DNA of 64,000 bases from Methylobacterium sp. J-088 (lineage in GTDB: Bacteria > Pseudomonadota > Alphaproteobacteria > Rhizobiales > Beijerinckiaceae): NCBI RefSeq assembly GCF_022829295.1, contig NZ_JAKSYH010000278.1:1-64000 (forward strand), in the 5' to 3' direction. Made by a program: the position numbers and the translations under genes. Shown piece by piece: positions 26,346 to 39,752 of this stretch (position 1 is its first letter; each line of letters opens with the position of its first letter). The notes beneath the pieces are model-generated. The model saw only the letters and a list, made by a program, of their open reading frames with translations. It did not search any database and was not told the DNA's origin.

Positions 26346-26723
26346 GGGTGGCTCGCGCGTCTGAACATGCCCACAGCATGGACTGCGAAAAGCCGCGCCA
26401 GATTAATGACTTGGGTGATGCAACAACCTGTGTCGGCTAACATCGGGCTTGTCCCCAACATCCCCGCAGATCACAAGCCAAGCCGGCCGCGTTCCGGCGC
26501 CGCAGGATGTTGCCAAGGGTCCTTGGATAATACGGGAGAGCTCAAGTTGGAATTGACGATGCAAACTGCGCATGTCCCGAACTTCCACGGGCTTCGAGTG
26601 AACCAACCGGTTGACGCACGCCTGGATTGCATATTTGTGCGCAACTCAATCGCGCGTTATTTTGTTTGGTGAGCGGCCGGAACGCCGGCTGTCCCCACCG
26701 TTCTACTCGAAAGCCACGTTTGC
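26346..26723. other. Intergenic stretch before the XRE regulator
   Basis: I see no gene here. The sequence is moderately AT-rich near 26600-26670 and may contain the promoter for the XRE regulator. A GGAAC at about 26679 has CGTT after only 15 bases, one short of the EcfG spacing. Confidence 0.4.
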
Positions 26724-27140
26724 ATGTCTGCACGTCCGATCACTCACACGGCACCCAAGTTGGCGACCGACGCCGATCGCACCATCGGCAGCCGTATCGC
26801 CGTGCTGCGGGCTGCACAGGGCTTGAGCCAGACCGCCCTGGGAAACGCCCTTGGCGTTAGTTTCCAGCAAGTGCAGAAGTACGAGAAGGGGCGCAATCGC
26901 ATCGGTGCAGGCCGTCTTCAGGCGATCGCCGACCTCCTGAAAGTCCCGGTCGAAACCTTCTTCGCACGTCAGCCGGGATCGAATGAGACTGAAGCCAGTC
27001 CGGTGACCTTTCTGGAAGATCCGCAGGCGATGGAGCTTGTGATGGCTTTCGCAAGCATCACGGACAGCACTGCGCGGGCTGGCGTGCTGGCGATCGTAAA
27101 GGCGACGGCCAGCCTTCAGCGACCGGCTGATCGAGGTTGA
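26724..27140 (+). CDS. XRE-family helix-turn-helix transcriptional regulator
   Basis: The 138-residue protein has a Cro/C1-type helix-turn-helix at about residues 20-78: RIAVLRAAQGLSQTALGNAL, then GVSFQQVQKYEKGRNRIGAG and RLQAIADLLKVPVETFF. The C-terminal 50 residues (PQAMELVMAFASITDSTARA) are typical of a subfamily common in Hyphomicrobiales, often present in several copies per genome. It may be autoregulatory. The targets are unknown; the neighbouring small genes are candidates. Confidence 0.9.
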   Translation: MSARPITHTAPKLATDADRTIGSRIAVLRAAQGLSQTALGNALGVSFQQVQKYEKGRNRIGAGRLQAIADLLKVPVETFFARQPGSNETEASPVTFLEDPQAMELVMAFASITDSTARAGVLAIVKATASLQRPADRG

Positions 27141-27305
27141 GGGTACCTGGCGGCGAAGGTCCGGCTCACTCGCGATGGAACTGACTCGCAGCAGCTGTTG
27201 CACCTTGAGGCGGCTTTCGTTGCGCCGATACCGAGAAGGCCCATCGCGGTGGTGGGCCGATTAGGGCGTGCGTTGATTGCTCGCGCGGGTTGGCCGGCCC
27301 ATGCT

Positions 27306-27491
27306 CTACAGATTGGCTGGAAGCAGTCTCTCGCCGAGCGCAGTGCCAGCATCCTGGATGCACCCAAGCAGGTCGGCTTCTGAGAGCGGTTGGCCATGCG
27401 GATCGAGAACTGCGATCTCGGCGTAACCCTTCGCGACAGCATCGCGCAGCTTCTGAACAGCCCAATCGGCCGTCGGGCATGTATAAGTCAC
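27306..27491 (-). CDS. 61-residue hypothetical protein, second gene of a small pair
   Basis: The GTG at 27491 overlaps the TGA of the upstream gene in a GTGA arrangement, which supports this start. The product (TYTCPTADWAVQKLRDAVAK, GYAEIAVLDPHGQPLSEADL) is a compact acidic protein with an alpha/beta look. A TTG further upstream would give 80 residues but overlaps the first gene. No family is recognised. Confidence 0.55.
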   Translation of the reverse strand: MTYTCPTADWAVQKLRDAVAKGYAEIAVLDPHGQPLSEADLLGCIQDAGTALGERLLPANL

Positions 27492-27775
27492 GTTGCCACC
27501 ATGTAAACGGCTGCTTCGAACATTGTAGATATGGGGCTGAATGCCCAAATCTTTATTCCCGCGGCTCCTAGTATCGCTCGCTGCCTGATGATGCCGACAC
27601 GGTGTGTCCGGATTTTACCTTCAATATCGGCCGCACTGGGATCCTCCGCATCGCGCAGAACGCTTGCGGCAACTGCCAGAACTTCGATCACCCGCTCGTC
27701 CATCGCGATGGCGCGTGCGATTCCGCGACACAGCACGTCGCTTTCGATCGCGTTGGGTTTTTCCGGCGCCGACAT
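27488..27775 (-). CDS. 95-residue hypothetical protein, first gene of a small pair
   Basis: The frame begins at ATG 27775 (MSAPEKPNAIESDVLCRGIA). It is helical in its first 60 residues (RVIEVLAVAASVLRDAEDPS) and ends with a more hydrophobic tail (GAAGIKIWAFSPISTMFEAA). It overlaps the next gene by four bases, so the two are probably one operon. No ribosome binding site is obvious, and the family is unknown. Confidence 0.55.
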   Translation of the reverse strand: MSAPEKPNAIESDVLCRGIARAIAMDERVIEVLAVAASVLRDAEDPSAADIEGKIRTHRVGIIRQRAILGAAGIKIWAFSPISTMFEAAVYMVAT

Positions 27776-27876
27776 GGCTGCTTAGCAGCGCAGCTGAAAA
27801 TTCGTTCACTGTTGGAGATTGTTACGGCGTAATCGGCCCTCGTTTGCTGCCCGAATGACGATGCTACGGGGAGCCG

Positions 27877-28104
27877 ATGTCGGTTCACACCAAGAAAGGG
27901 GCACAGGAGAGCGCTACTGCAAGCGCGCCGTTGATTAAGCCTTTCGGGACGTTGCTGACCAGCACCGGCATCGTGGCAAGCACAGAGGTTGCAAGATTGG
28001 TACGGGCAGCCGAAGCGGAGGCTGCTTCATTCGGAACAGCCTACGGTCCCGCGGTTGCCGAGATTATCTGCGAGATCGGCGTGGACCAGAAAAAAGCAGA
28101 GTAG
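27877..28104 (+). CDS. 75-residue hypothetical protein
   Basis: ATG 27877 follows a GGGGAG ribosome binding site (27864-27869). The product has a Ser/Thr-rich start and a helical second half (VARLVRAAEAEAASFGTAYG, AVAEIICEIGVDQKKAE). No family is recognised. It is divergent from the small gene pair. Confidence 0.55.
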   Translation: MSVHTKKGAQESATASAPLIKPFGTLLTSTGIVASTEVARLVRAAEAEAASFGTAYGPAVAEIICEIGVDQKKAE

Positions 28105-28567
28105 GCGCGGCGCGAAGAAGCCCGCCGTGGCAGGCCGGGCCGGCTTCTCGAGATCCGGACCGTGAGGGGATACCTGGGCTGGATCCCACCACAGGATGCA
28201 GTCCTCCAGTTATCGAAAAAGCCCCGCGCGGCGGAGCCGGCGGAGCTGAGTGAATCCTTGGGAGGAGCGCGGTTTATCGCAAGCATTGGGCCAACTAAGG
28301 CGGCCCGCTCGGCCCCGCCCCGATCTGCTTACGGGGTGGGGGAGCGTCCGATCTCACCAGCGGTGGGCCGCTACGCAACGCGGCCCCAGGGGCACCATGA
28401 ACAGGGCGGGCTAGGCGGCCGTCACCGACGTTGGGTGTGCGCTGTCCCAGGCTGAAGCTGACGGGAACCGATGTGCCAGCCTCGTGCTACTTCGATGCAA
28501 CCCGGGCGCATCGCCGGAAAGCACCGGATTTGCGAAGTAGCTTAACTCGTTGTCTTCACTGGTAAAT
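28105..28567. other. Intergenic stretch between a small gene and tRNA-Lys
   Basis: No gene is supported. An imperfect hairpin with GAAGCC/GGCTTC arms lies near 28120-28150, shortly after the stop of the upstream gene, and could be a weak terminator. I could not find a direct repeat of the tRNA 3' end here that would mark an integration site. Confidence 0.4.
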
Positions 28568-28643
28568 TGGTGAGCGCGTTGGGGTTCGAACCCAAGACCT
28601 ACAGATTAAAAGTCCGTTGCTCTACCAGCTGAGCTACGCGCTC
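28568..28643 (-). tRNA. tRNA-Lys (anticodon TTT)
   Basis: The minus strand gives a 76-base tRNA with acceptor stem GAGCGCG/CGCGCTC, D-arm AGCTCAGCTGGTAGAGC, anticodon loop CTTTTAA with TTT, T-arm GGTTCGAACCC and encoded CCA. Its 3' end faces the accessory stretch at 25.3-28.6 kb. Confidence 0.96.
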
Positions 28644-28739
28644 GCGTCCCGGGAGCGCCTCGAGGCGGGTCGCCGGGGACGGCGCGTCCGCAATAGGTGA
28701 GCCGAACCGGGGGGTCAACACGGGGATAGAGAAGAACGC

Positions 28740-30988
<2,249 letters not shown>

Positions 30989-31013
30989 TTAGTAGACGAC
31001 GAGGTGTCCCCCC

Positions 31014-31400
31014 GTGGCCCGACCGGAACTTGGCTTAAAGCGCCAGTGCATGAGCTGCGGCGCGAAGTTCTACGACCTCGCCCGTGATCCCGCCACCTGC
31101 CCGAAATGCGGAGCGGTTTACCAGGCGGTCGCCACATCGAGCCGTGCTGCGCCTCCGGCGCTGGCGCGGGCCTCGAACACCAATGACGAAGAGGACGAGA
31201 CGGACGAGAAGGGGCCGGAGTTGGTTTCCCTCGATGAGGTCGAGGCTGCCGAGGACGAGGCGGATCCTACGCCCGACGACGAGACGACCGAGGACGGGGA
31301 TGCGGCCGAGGACGATACCTTCCTCGAGGAGGAGGATGCCGGCGACGACGACGTTTCCGACCTCATCGACGGCGATATCGAGAACGACGAAGAGAGTTGA
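31014..31400 (+). CDS. TIGR02300 (FYDLN-acid) family zinc-ribbon protein
   Basis: The 128-residue protein begins at GTG 31014 with RPELGLKRQCMSCGAKFYDL and ATCPKCG, so it has a four-cysteine zinc ribbon containing the FYDL signature. A very acidic tail follows (EEDETDEKGPELVSLDEVEA to DLIDGDIENDEES). This family is restricted to alphaproteobacteria and has no proven function. It commonly lies near aroA and cmk, as here, and is divergent from them. Confidence 0.92.
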   Translation: MARPELGLKRQCMSCGAKFYDLARDPATCPKCGAVYQAVATSSRAAPPALARASNTNDEEDETDEKGPELVSLDEVEAAEDEADPTPDDETTEDGDAAEDDTFLEEEDAGDDDVSDLIDGDIENDEES

Positions 31401-31551
31401 GGCGGTCCCCGCCTCCCCCTCGAAAAAACCCCCGACGAAGGCGAAAAAAAGGGGTTGAGTCTGCGGCGCGAGCCGCCTATAGAACCGGCCTCGCCGGACG
31501 TTAGCCGGACGGCGAGACCCCCGCGGAACCCAAACCGCGGTGGATGAGAGT

Positions 31552-31627
31552 GGGGCCTTAGCTCAGCTGGGAGAGCGCTTCCATGGCATGGAAGAGGTCA
31601 TCGGTTCGATCCCGTTAGGCTCCACCA
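31552..31627 (+). tRNA. tRNA-Ala (anticodon GGC)
   Basis: A 76-base tRNA with acceptor stem GGGGCCT/AGGCTCC (one G-T pair), D-arm AGCTCAGCTGGGAGAGC, anticodon arm CTTCC-ATGGCAT-GGAAG giving GGC, T-arm GGTTCGATCCC and encoded CCA. Confidence 0.95.
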
Positions 31628-31722
31628 TCCTCCTCTCGCACGTTGTGGCCCGATCGGCTCTTTGTGCCTTGGTCCTCCAAAACATTATTGCTACGACCCC
31701 ATTCTTCGCGAGGGAAGACCTT

Positions 31723-32211
31723 CTACCGGGTTAAATGCCCGAGCGGCAACGCCGTCGTGTATTTCACTTGCCCCAGCGCGAAGCTCGAGCGGATGTTGGC
31801 CACCCCTGGAATCCGGGTGAGATGGTCGAGCACGAGCCTCTGGTACTGGCCCAGATCCTCGACCACCACCCGCAGCATGTAGTCGGCCTCGCCGCTCATC
31901 AGGTAGCACTCCATCACCTCTGGACGGTTGCGCACTGCCTCGTCGAAGGCTTGAAGTGCCGCCTGCGTCTGCTTTTCCAGCGAGACATGCACGAAGACGT
32001 TGACCGCGAGTCCCAGGCTCAGCGGATCGACCACCGCGACACAACCGCGGATCACGCCGCCCTCCTTCAGGTCATTGACACGCCGCCAGCACGGCGAGGT
32101 CGAAAGCCCGACCTTCTCGGCGAGGTCTGCGATACTGATCTCGCTATCCTGCTGCAGGCGTTCGAGGATGCGCAGGGAGGCGGGATCCAGGGCAACAGGG
32201 CGATGGGGCAT
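31723..32211 (-). CDS. Lrp/AsnC-family transcriptional regulator
   Basis: The 162-residue protein has an N-terminal helix-turn-helix (LRILERLQQDSEISIADLAE, KVGLSTSPCWRRVNDLKEGG) and a C-terminal ligand-binding RAM domain (VMECYLMSGEADYMLRVVVE, DLGQYQRLVLDHLTRIPGV). It is divergent from the aceE-aceF-lpd operon with about 220 bases between, the classical place for a local regulator. In Pseudomonas putida the Lrp-type MdeR is similarly linked to mdeB, which encodes a related E1. Control of the operon by an amino acid is inferred. Confidence 0.93.
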   Translation of the reverse strand: MPHRPVALDPASLRILERLQQDSEISIADLAEKVGLSTSPCWRRVNDLKEGGVIRGCVAVVDPLSLGLAVNVFVHVSLEKQTQAALQAFDEAVRNRPEVMECYLMSGEADYMLRVVVEDLGQYQRLVLDHLTRIPGVANIRSSFALGQVKYTTALPLGHLTR

Positions 32212-32431
32212 TCGTTCGCTCTCGTGTTCAGCGCCGGCAAATCATGCCGCTTAAGGGCGGATATGCGAAGCGTTCGGTCTTCTCTGTCGACGAATTGATG
32301 CGGTTGAAATGTCCTATCTTGGCGCCTGTTTGGGGCAAATGGACCGGAAACGCGAGGGTGTAGCCTGATCTTCAGCATGTCCAGCCGTCCGAGCGCCAGT
32401 ATGATCCGGCGTATAAAGGGAGGCCGCGCCG

Positions 32432-35107
<2,676 letters not shown>

Positions 35108-35182
35108 GGCCGGGCCCCCGCCGTGGGGCCTCCATACGTCGCACGATTCCCCCGAACGCCCGTCCTACGGAAATTCACCCGC

Positions 35183-36577
35183 ATGAGCGCCGCGCTGCAG
35201 ATCGCCCTTCCGGATATCGGCGACTATCGGGACGTGCCGGTCATCGAGCTTCTGGTGAAGCCCGGCGACCGCCTCTCGGTGGACGACCTGATCCTCAGCA
35301 TCGAATCCGACAAGGCGACCATGGAGGTCCCATCCCCGGTCGCCGGCGTGGTGCGCGAGCTTCTGGTCGCGGTCGGCTCGAAGGTCTCGGAGGGGACGCC
35401 GATCCTGATGATGGAGGCTGGTGGGGGGGGCGCTTCGGATCTAGCGCGCGCCCTCCCTACCCCCTTTGCGGGGGAGGGTGGCCCTCGCGTCAGCGAAGGG
35501 CGGGAGAGGGGAGCGATGGTTCAGGAAGGAGCTGAAGCCCTCACGACGGCCAAGCCATCGTCTGCGCCGTCGCTCCCCTCTCCCGATCCGCTTCGCGGGC
35601 CCCCCTCCCCCGCAGAGGGGGGAGGGAAGGACCTGCAACCGGCAGTGCCGCTCCCGGCATCGTCCGGCGACATGCATGCCAGCCCGTCCGTGCGCCAGCT
35701 TGCCCGCGAACTCGGCGTGGCCCTGGACAACGTGCCCGCCACCGGCCCCAAGGGACGGATCCTCCGCGAAGATATCCATACCTTCGTCAAGGCCGCCCTC
35801 GCTGCGCCGGCCTGGCAGCCGAGCGCGCCGGTCTCCGGGATCGGCGCCGGACTGCCGCCCTGGCCGGCGGTGGATTTCGCCAAGTACGGCCCGGTTCGGC
35901 GCGAGCCCCTGTCGCGGATCCAGACGCTCTCAGGTGCCAACCTGAGCCGCAACTGGCTGACGATCCCGCATGTCACGAACTTTGACCGGGCCGACGTGAC
36001 GGAAATCGAGTCGTTCCGCATCGGCCTCAACGGGGAGTCGCGCACGCCGCCCGCAAAGGTCACCATGGTGACCTTCCTGATCAAGGCTGCAGCCTCCGCG
36101 CTCCGGGCCTACCCACGCTTCAACACGTCGCTCGAAGGCGGCGACCTCGTGCTCAAAGACTATGTCCATGTCGGCTTCGCAGTCGACACACCGAAGGGCC
36201 TGATGGTGCCGGTGGTGCGCGACTGCGACCGGAAGGGGATCATCGAGATTGCCACCGAAATGTCTGCGTTGACCGACAAGGCTCGGGCCGGAAAACTTTC
36301 GGGCGCGGACATGCAGGGCGGCAGCTTCTCGGTGTCGTCGCTCGGCGGTATCGGCGGCGACGGCTTCACGCCGATCATCAACGCCCCCGAGGTGGCGATC
36401 CTCGGCGCGGCGCGCTCGCGCATGGAGGCGGTTTGGGACGGCAAAGCCTTCCAGCCGCGCCTGATCCTGCCGCTGAGTCTGTCCTGGGACCACCGCGTGG
36501 TGGACGGCGTGGCCGCCGCCCGCTTCCTCGGACACGTGGCCTCGGTCCTGTCAGACCTGCGGCGCGCCCTCCTGTGA
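35183..36577 (+). CDS. aceF: Dihydrolipoamide acyltransferase (E2) with a repeat-derived linker
   Basis: The 464-residue E2 has one lipoyl domain at about residues 5-78 with Lys44 in ESDKATMEVPSP. A linker follows, then the peripheral subunit-binding domain at about 166-202 (ASPSVRQLARELGVALDNVP) and the catalytic domain ending with the active-site SWDHRVVDGVAAARFL. Residues about 81-150, between lipoyl and binding domains, are encoded by two inverted palindromic repeats that keep the frame open, giving an unusual string with no match to E2 linkers. ATG 35183 is used. The stop overlaps the start of the next gene by four bases. Confidence 0.93.
   Translation: MSAALQIALPDIGDYRDVPVIELLVKPGDRLSVDDLILSIESDKATMEVPSPVAGVVRELLVAVGSKVSEGTPILMMEAGGGGASDLARALPTPFAGEGGPRVSEGRERGAMVQEGAEALTTAKPSSAPSLPSPDPLRGPPSPAEGGGKDLQPAVPLPASSGDMHASPSVRQLARELGVALDNVPATGPKGRILREDIHTFVKAALAAPAWQPSAPVSGIGAGLPPWPAVDFAKYGPVRREPLSRIQTLSGANLSRNWLTIPHVTNFDRADVTEIESFRIGLNGESRTPPAKVTMVTFLIKAAASALRAYPRFNTSLEGGDLVLKDYVHVGFAVDTPKGLMVPVVRDCDRKGIIEIATEMSALTDKARAGKLSGADMQGGSFSVSSLGGIGGDGFTPIINAPEVAILGAARSRMEAVWDGKAFQPRLILPLSLSWDHRVVDGVAAARFLGHVASVLSDLRRALL
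35451..35626. repeat. Inverted pair of REP-like palindromic elements inside aceF
   Basis: The left arm (35451-35519) reads as a near reverse complement of the right arm (35555-35626). Shared blocks are CCCTCCC, TGCGGGGGAGGG and GGGAGAGGGGAGCGA. Each arm is itself palindrome-rich. The pair resembles intergenic REP elements but lies wholly inside the E2 linker and has length and frame compatible with translation. Confidence 0.8.
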
Positions 36578-38280
36578 CGGTCCTCGCCATGCCTGCGTTC
36601 CACGAGATCCGCGTCCCCGATCTGGGGGACTATGCAGACGTGCCTGTCATCGAGATCCCGGTGGCGCCGGGAGAGGCGGTCACCCGCGATCAGACGCTGC
36701 TGGTGGTCGAATCCGACAAGGCGACCCTGGACATTCCGTCCCCGGTGGCGGGACGACTGACGGAGATGCTGGTCGGCCTCGGCGATAAGGTCTCGGCCGG
36801 GACGCTGGTCGCGCGCATTGCCCTCGCCGACCGGGATGCCGAGGCACCCTCCCCCCTGCCGGCTCCCGCCCAAGACCCGGATGCGCAGTGCGACGTTCTG
36901 GTGATCGGCGGCGGACCCGGCGGCTACTCGGCCGCCTTCCGGGCCGCCGATCTCGGGCAACGGGTCATCCTCGTGGAACGCGATGCGACGCTGGGCGGCG
37001 TATGCCTGAATGTCGGCTGCATACCGTCCAAGGCCCTGCTGCACGTGGCGTCCGTCACCGAGGAGGCCCAGCGCCTCGCCGCCCATGGCATCAGCTTCGG
37101 CGCTCCCGCGATCGATCTGGACAAGCTGCGTAGCTTCAAGGTCGGGACCGTGCGCCGTCTCACCGACGGGCTTACCCAGATGGCGCGCCAGCGCAAGGTC
37201 ACCGTGATCCGTGGGACCGCGCGCTTGACCGGACCCAAGACGGCCACTGTCGCCACACACGAGGGCGGCGAACGCAGCGTCGCCTTCGCCACCGCCATCG
37301 TGGCGGCCGGCTCCTCACCGGTCGCGTTGCCGATGTTGCCGGAGGATCCGCGCATCGTGAACTCCACCGGTGCCCTGGAGCTGCCGTTCGTGCCCCGCCG
37401 GCTGCTGGTGATCGGCGGCGGCATCATCGGCCTGGAGATGGCCACCGTCTACAGCGCGCTCGGCGCCCGGGTCGACGTGGTCGAACGGTTGCCAAACCTG
37501 CTGGAGGGCGTCGACCGCGACCTCGTGGTAATCTGGACCAAGCGCAACGCGCACCGCTTCGACCGCCTGCTGACTGGAGCCGCGGTGATTTCCGCCACCG
37601 CCGGCCCGGAGGGTATCGCCGTCACGCTGGCCGGCGAGGTGCAGGCCACGACCTACGATCTCGTGCTCCAGGCGGCCGGGCGCCGGCCGAACGGTGCGGA
37701 GCTCGGCCTGGAGGCTGCCGGCGTCACCGTGGAAAACGGGTTCGTGCCGGTCGACGCGCAGATGCGCACGAACGTGCCTAACATCCTCGCCATCGGCGAC
37801 CTCGTGGGGCAGCCGATGCTCGCCCACAAGGCCGTTCACCAGGGCCACGTGGCTGCCGAAGTCGCCTCCGGGCACCGGTCCGGGTTCGATGCCGCCGTGA
37901 TCCCGTCCGTGGCGTATACCGATCCGGAAATCGCCTGGGTCGGCGTCACCGAAACGGCAGCACGGGCGGCTGGCCGGGCCGTGGAGGTGGCGCGCTTTCC
38001 GTGGGCCGCCTCGGGTCGGGCCATCGCCAACGGCGCGGATTATGGCCTGACCAAACTACTGTTCGAGGCGGGAACCAAGCGTGTCGTGGGCGGCGCCGTC
38101 GTGGGGCCGAGCGCGGGCGACCTTATCGGCGAGATCGCGCTGGCCATCGAGATGGGGGCGGACGCCGTCGACATTGGCCGGACGATCCATCCGCACCCGA
38201 CCCTCGGTGAGACGGTCGGTCTCGCCGCGGAGGCCGCCCTCGGCCTCTGCACCGACCTGCCACCGGTGGCCCGGCGGTAG
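36574..38280 (+). CDS. lpdA: Dihydrolipoyl dehydrogenase (E3) with N-terminal lipoyl domain
   Basis: GTG 36574 overlaps the aceF stop (GTGA); ATG 36589 is an alternative. The 568-residue protein has a lipoyl domain at about residues 10-85 (lipoyl Lys in ESDKATLDIP), an Ala/Pro linker, then the flavoprotein. FAD binding is shown by VLVIGGGPGGYSAAFRAADL. The redox disulfide is GGVCLNVGCIPSKALLH. NAD binding is RRLLVIGGGIIGLEMATVYS, and the C-terminal His-Glu region is HPHPTLGET. E3 with its own lipoyl domain is known in several 2-oxoacid dehydrogenase complexes of Neisseria and alphaproteobacteria. It reoxidises the E2 lipoyl arm and yields NADH. Confidence 0.95.
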   Translation: MTVLAMPAFHEIRVPDLGDYADVPVIEIPVAPGEAVTRDQTLLVVESDKATLDIPSPVAGRLTEMLVGLGDKVSAGTLVARIALADRDAEAPSPLPAPAQDPDAQCDVLVIGGGPGGYSAAFRAADLGQRVILVERDATLGGVCLNVGCIPSKALLHVASVTEEAQRLAAHGISFGAPAIDLDKLRSFKVGTVRRLTDGLTQMARQRKVTVIRGTARLTGPKTATVATHEGGERSVAFATAIVAAGSSPVALPMLPEDPRIVNSTGALELPFVPRRLLVIGGGIIGLEMATVYSALGARVDVVERLPNLLEGVDRDLVVIWTKRNAHRFDRLLTGAAVISATAGPEGIAVTLAGEVQATTYDLVLQAAGRRPNGAELGLEAAGVTVENGFVPVDAQMRTNVPNILAIGDLVGQPMLAHKAVHQGHVAAEVASGHRSGFDAAVIPSVAYTDPEIAWVGVTETAARAAGRAVEVARFPWAASGRAIANGADYGLTKLLFEAGTKRVVGGAVVGPSAGDLIGEIALAIEMGADAVDIGRTIHPHPTLGETVGLAAEAALGLCTDLPPVARR

Positions 38281-38374
38281 CGGTTCCCGCACGGGCACAT
38301 AGGGACTGGCGATGGCCCTGGGATGGACTCCGGACTGGCAGCGGCGTTAACGGCACGCCGAGAGCGAAGCGTCG

Positions 38375-39031
38375 ATGAGGAATTTGCGTGTGGAGATGCC
38401 GTTGCTGGGCGGACGATCCCCGAGGCATCCGATCGTCGTCTCGGTTGCCCTTGTGGCCACGCTGGCGATGACCCTGCCGGGCCGAGCCATCGCTGAGGCC
38501 CCGATCGCCATCAACAAGCCAGCCAACGCCGAAGTCCTCGTCGCGGCTTTGCGCGACCGCATCCTCGGCTCCGACAGCGCAACGCTCGCCCTCGAAGGCT
38601 GGTGCGCCGAGCATCGGCTCGCCGCCGATCCGCATCTCGTGGCTTTACGCCTTCCGGGCCCGGACAAACCGCTGACCGCTGCGCAGCGCGCCCGGTTGGC
38701 GATCGGCCCGGATGAGCCGGTGCGCTATCGTCGGGTGCGCCTCGTTTGCGGCGAGCACGTGATGTCCGAGGCGGACAATTGGTACGTGCCGGCGCGGCTG
38801 ACGCCTGAGATGAACGCCGTGCTGGACGGGACCCGCACGCCGTTCGGCCGGGTCGTACGTCCGCTCGCTCCGGTCCGCCGGACCGTCGAGGTCCGCGCCC
38901 GCCCGCCGGGCACAGCACCGGAGGATCCGTTGTTCGAAGTCGATGCGGTGCTCTCGACCGGAGCCGGACAGCCCTTCTGCGAAGTCGTAGAGACCTACCT
39001 GGGATCTGCCTTACCGACAGCGACGCGGTGA
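38375..39031 (+). CDS. Exported protein resembling chorismate lyase/UTRA-fold proteins
   Basis: The 218-residue product begins at ATG 38375 with a signal peptide (PIVVSVALVATLAMTLPGRA, cleavage after AIAEA). The mature part has YRRVRLVCGEHVMSEADNWY followed by VPARLTPEMNAVLDGTRTPF and GRVVRPL, a pattern like that of chorismate pyruvate-lyase/UTRA-like folds (xSEADNWYxP, TPFGRxV). A secreted location is odd for UbiC, so a different ligand or role is likely. It is not visibly in an operon with the lpd gene, from which it is separated by about 95 bases. Confidence 0.68.
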   Translation: MRNLRVEMPLLGGRSPRHPIVVSVALVATLAMTLPGRAIAEAPIAINKPANAEVLVAALRDRILGSDSATLALEGWCAEHRLAADPHLVALRLPGPDKPLTAAQRARLAIGPDEPVRYRRVRLVCGEHVMSEADNWYVPARLTPEMNAVLDGTRTPFGRVVRPLAPVRRTVEVRARPPGTAPEDPLFEVDAVLSTGAGQPFCEVVETYLGSALPTATR

Positions 39032-39251
39032 GGCTCGGGTATCCATCGGGGCGCATCAGCCTGCGATGGTTCAGGGCGCTCCGCCACGGCGAACGAATTG
39101 CGCGGTAACACCATCTGCGCCGGACCGCCCGCTTTGGCGTGATCCGGACGCGTCTGGAGCGGGCGAGGCTGCGAGCCCGATGATACAAACCTTGAGCAAC
39201 GATCAAGCAGGCTCCGAGTCGGGCCGAACGAAAACAGCGGGAGGAACGGGC

Positions 39252-39662
39252 ATGCGTTCGAGGCTTGGCCTTACGGCTTTGGTGACGGCCGCGGTCGGCT
39301 TTCTCTCGTGTACGGCACGGGCAGCCGATCCGGCGGGACTGTGGCTGACGGAGACCGGCAGCTCGCGCATCCGCGTCGCGCCCTGCGGCAGCGGCTATTG
39401 TGGAACGATCGTCAGCGCCCCCGGCAAGGCGCTGGACGCCAAGAATCCGGATCCGGCGCTGCGGACCCGCAGCGTCGTGGGCGTGCAGATCCTCGACGCC
39501 CGCCAGCAGGATGGTTCGGGCTATTCAGGCTCGCTCTACAACCCGAATGACGGCAAGACCTATTCGGGGTCCCTGCGCCTGACTGGCCCGAACACGCTTG
39601 AGGTTTCGGGCTGCGTCATGAGCGTTTTCTGCAAGCGCCAGAGCTGGACGCGAGTCAACTGA
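39252..39662 (+). CDS. DUF2147-family exported protein
   Basis: ATG 39252 follows GGGAGGAACGGG. The 136-residue product has a signal peptide (LTALVTAAVGFLSCTARAAD). The DUF2147 domain follows: DPAGLWLTETGSSRIRVAPC, GSGYCGTIVSAPGKALDAKN, LYNPNDGKTYSGSLRLTGPN and a C-terminal GCVMSVFCKRQSWTRV. These are periplasmic beta-barrel-like domains of unknown role, some cold-induced. A longer upstream start is unlikely because the signal peptide would be internal. Confidence 0.88.
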   Translation: MRSRLGLTALVTAAVGFLSCTARAADPAGLWLTETGSSRIRVAPCGSGYCGTIVSAPGKALDAKNPDPALRTRSVVGVQILDARQQDGSGYSGSLYNPNDGKTYSGSLRLTGPNTLEVSGCVMSVFCKRQSWTRVN

Positions 39663-39752
39663 ATCGCTGTCCGCCCTCTACCGCGTCGCAACAGCGCAGG
39701 ATCGATTGTGCGCTAACGAAGTTGCCTGGGTCTGACAACGGTAGGATTTCTT

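Noticed and set aside
26676-26702. GGAAC followed by CGTT upstream of the XRE regulator
   Set aside because: The spacer is 15 bases, one shorter than the accepted EcfG range, and the distance to the start codon is very short.
28162-28455. Plus-strand ORF of 97 residues before tRNA-Lys
   Set aside because: No ribosome binding site and a random-looking Arg/Gly/Pro-rich translation.
28568-28643. Integration site search around tRNA-Lys
   Set aside because: No direct repeat of the tRNA 3' end was found by eye in 25.3-28.5 kb and there is no integrase gene, so no attachment site is claimed.
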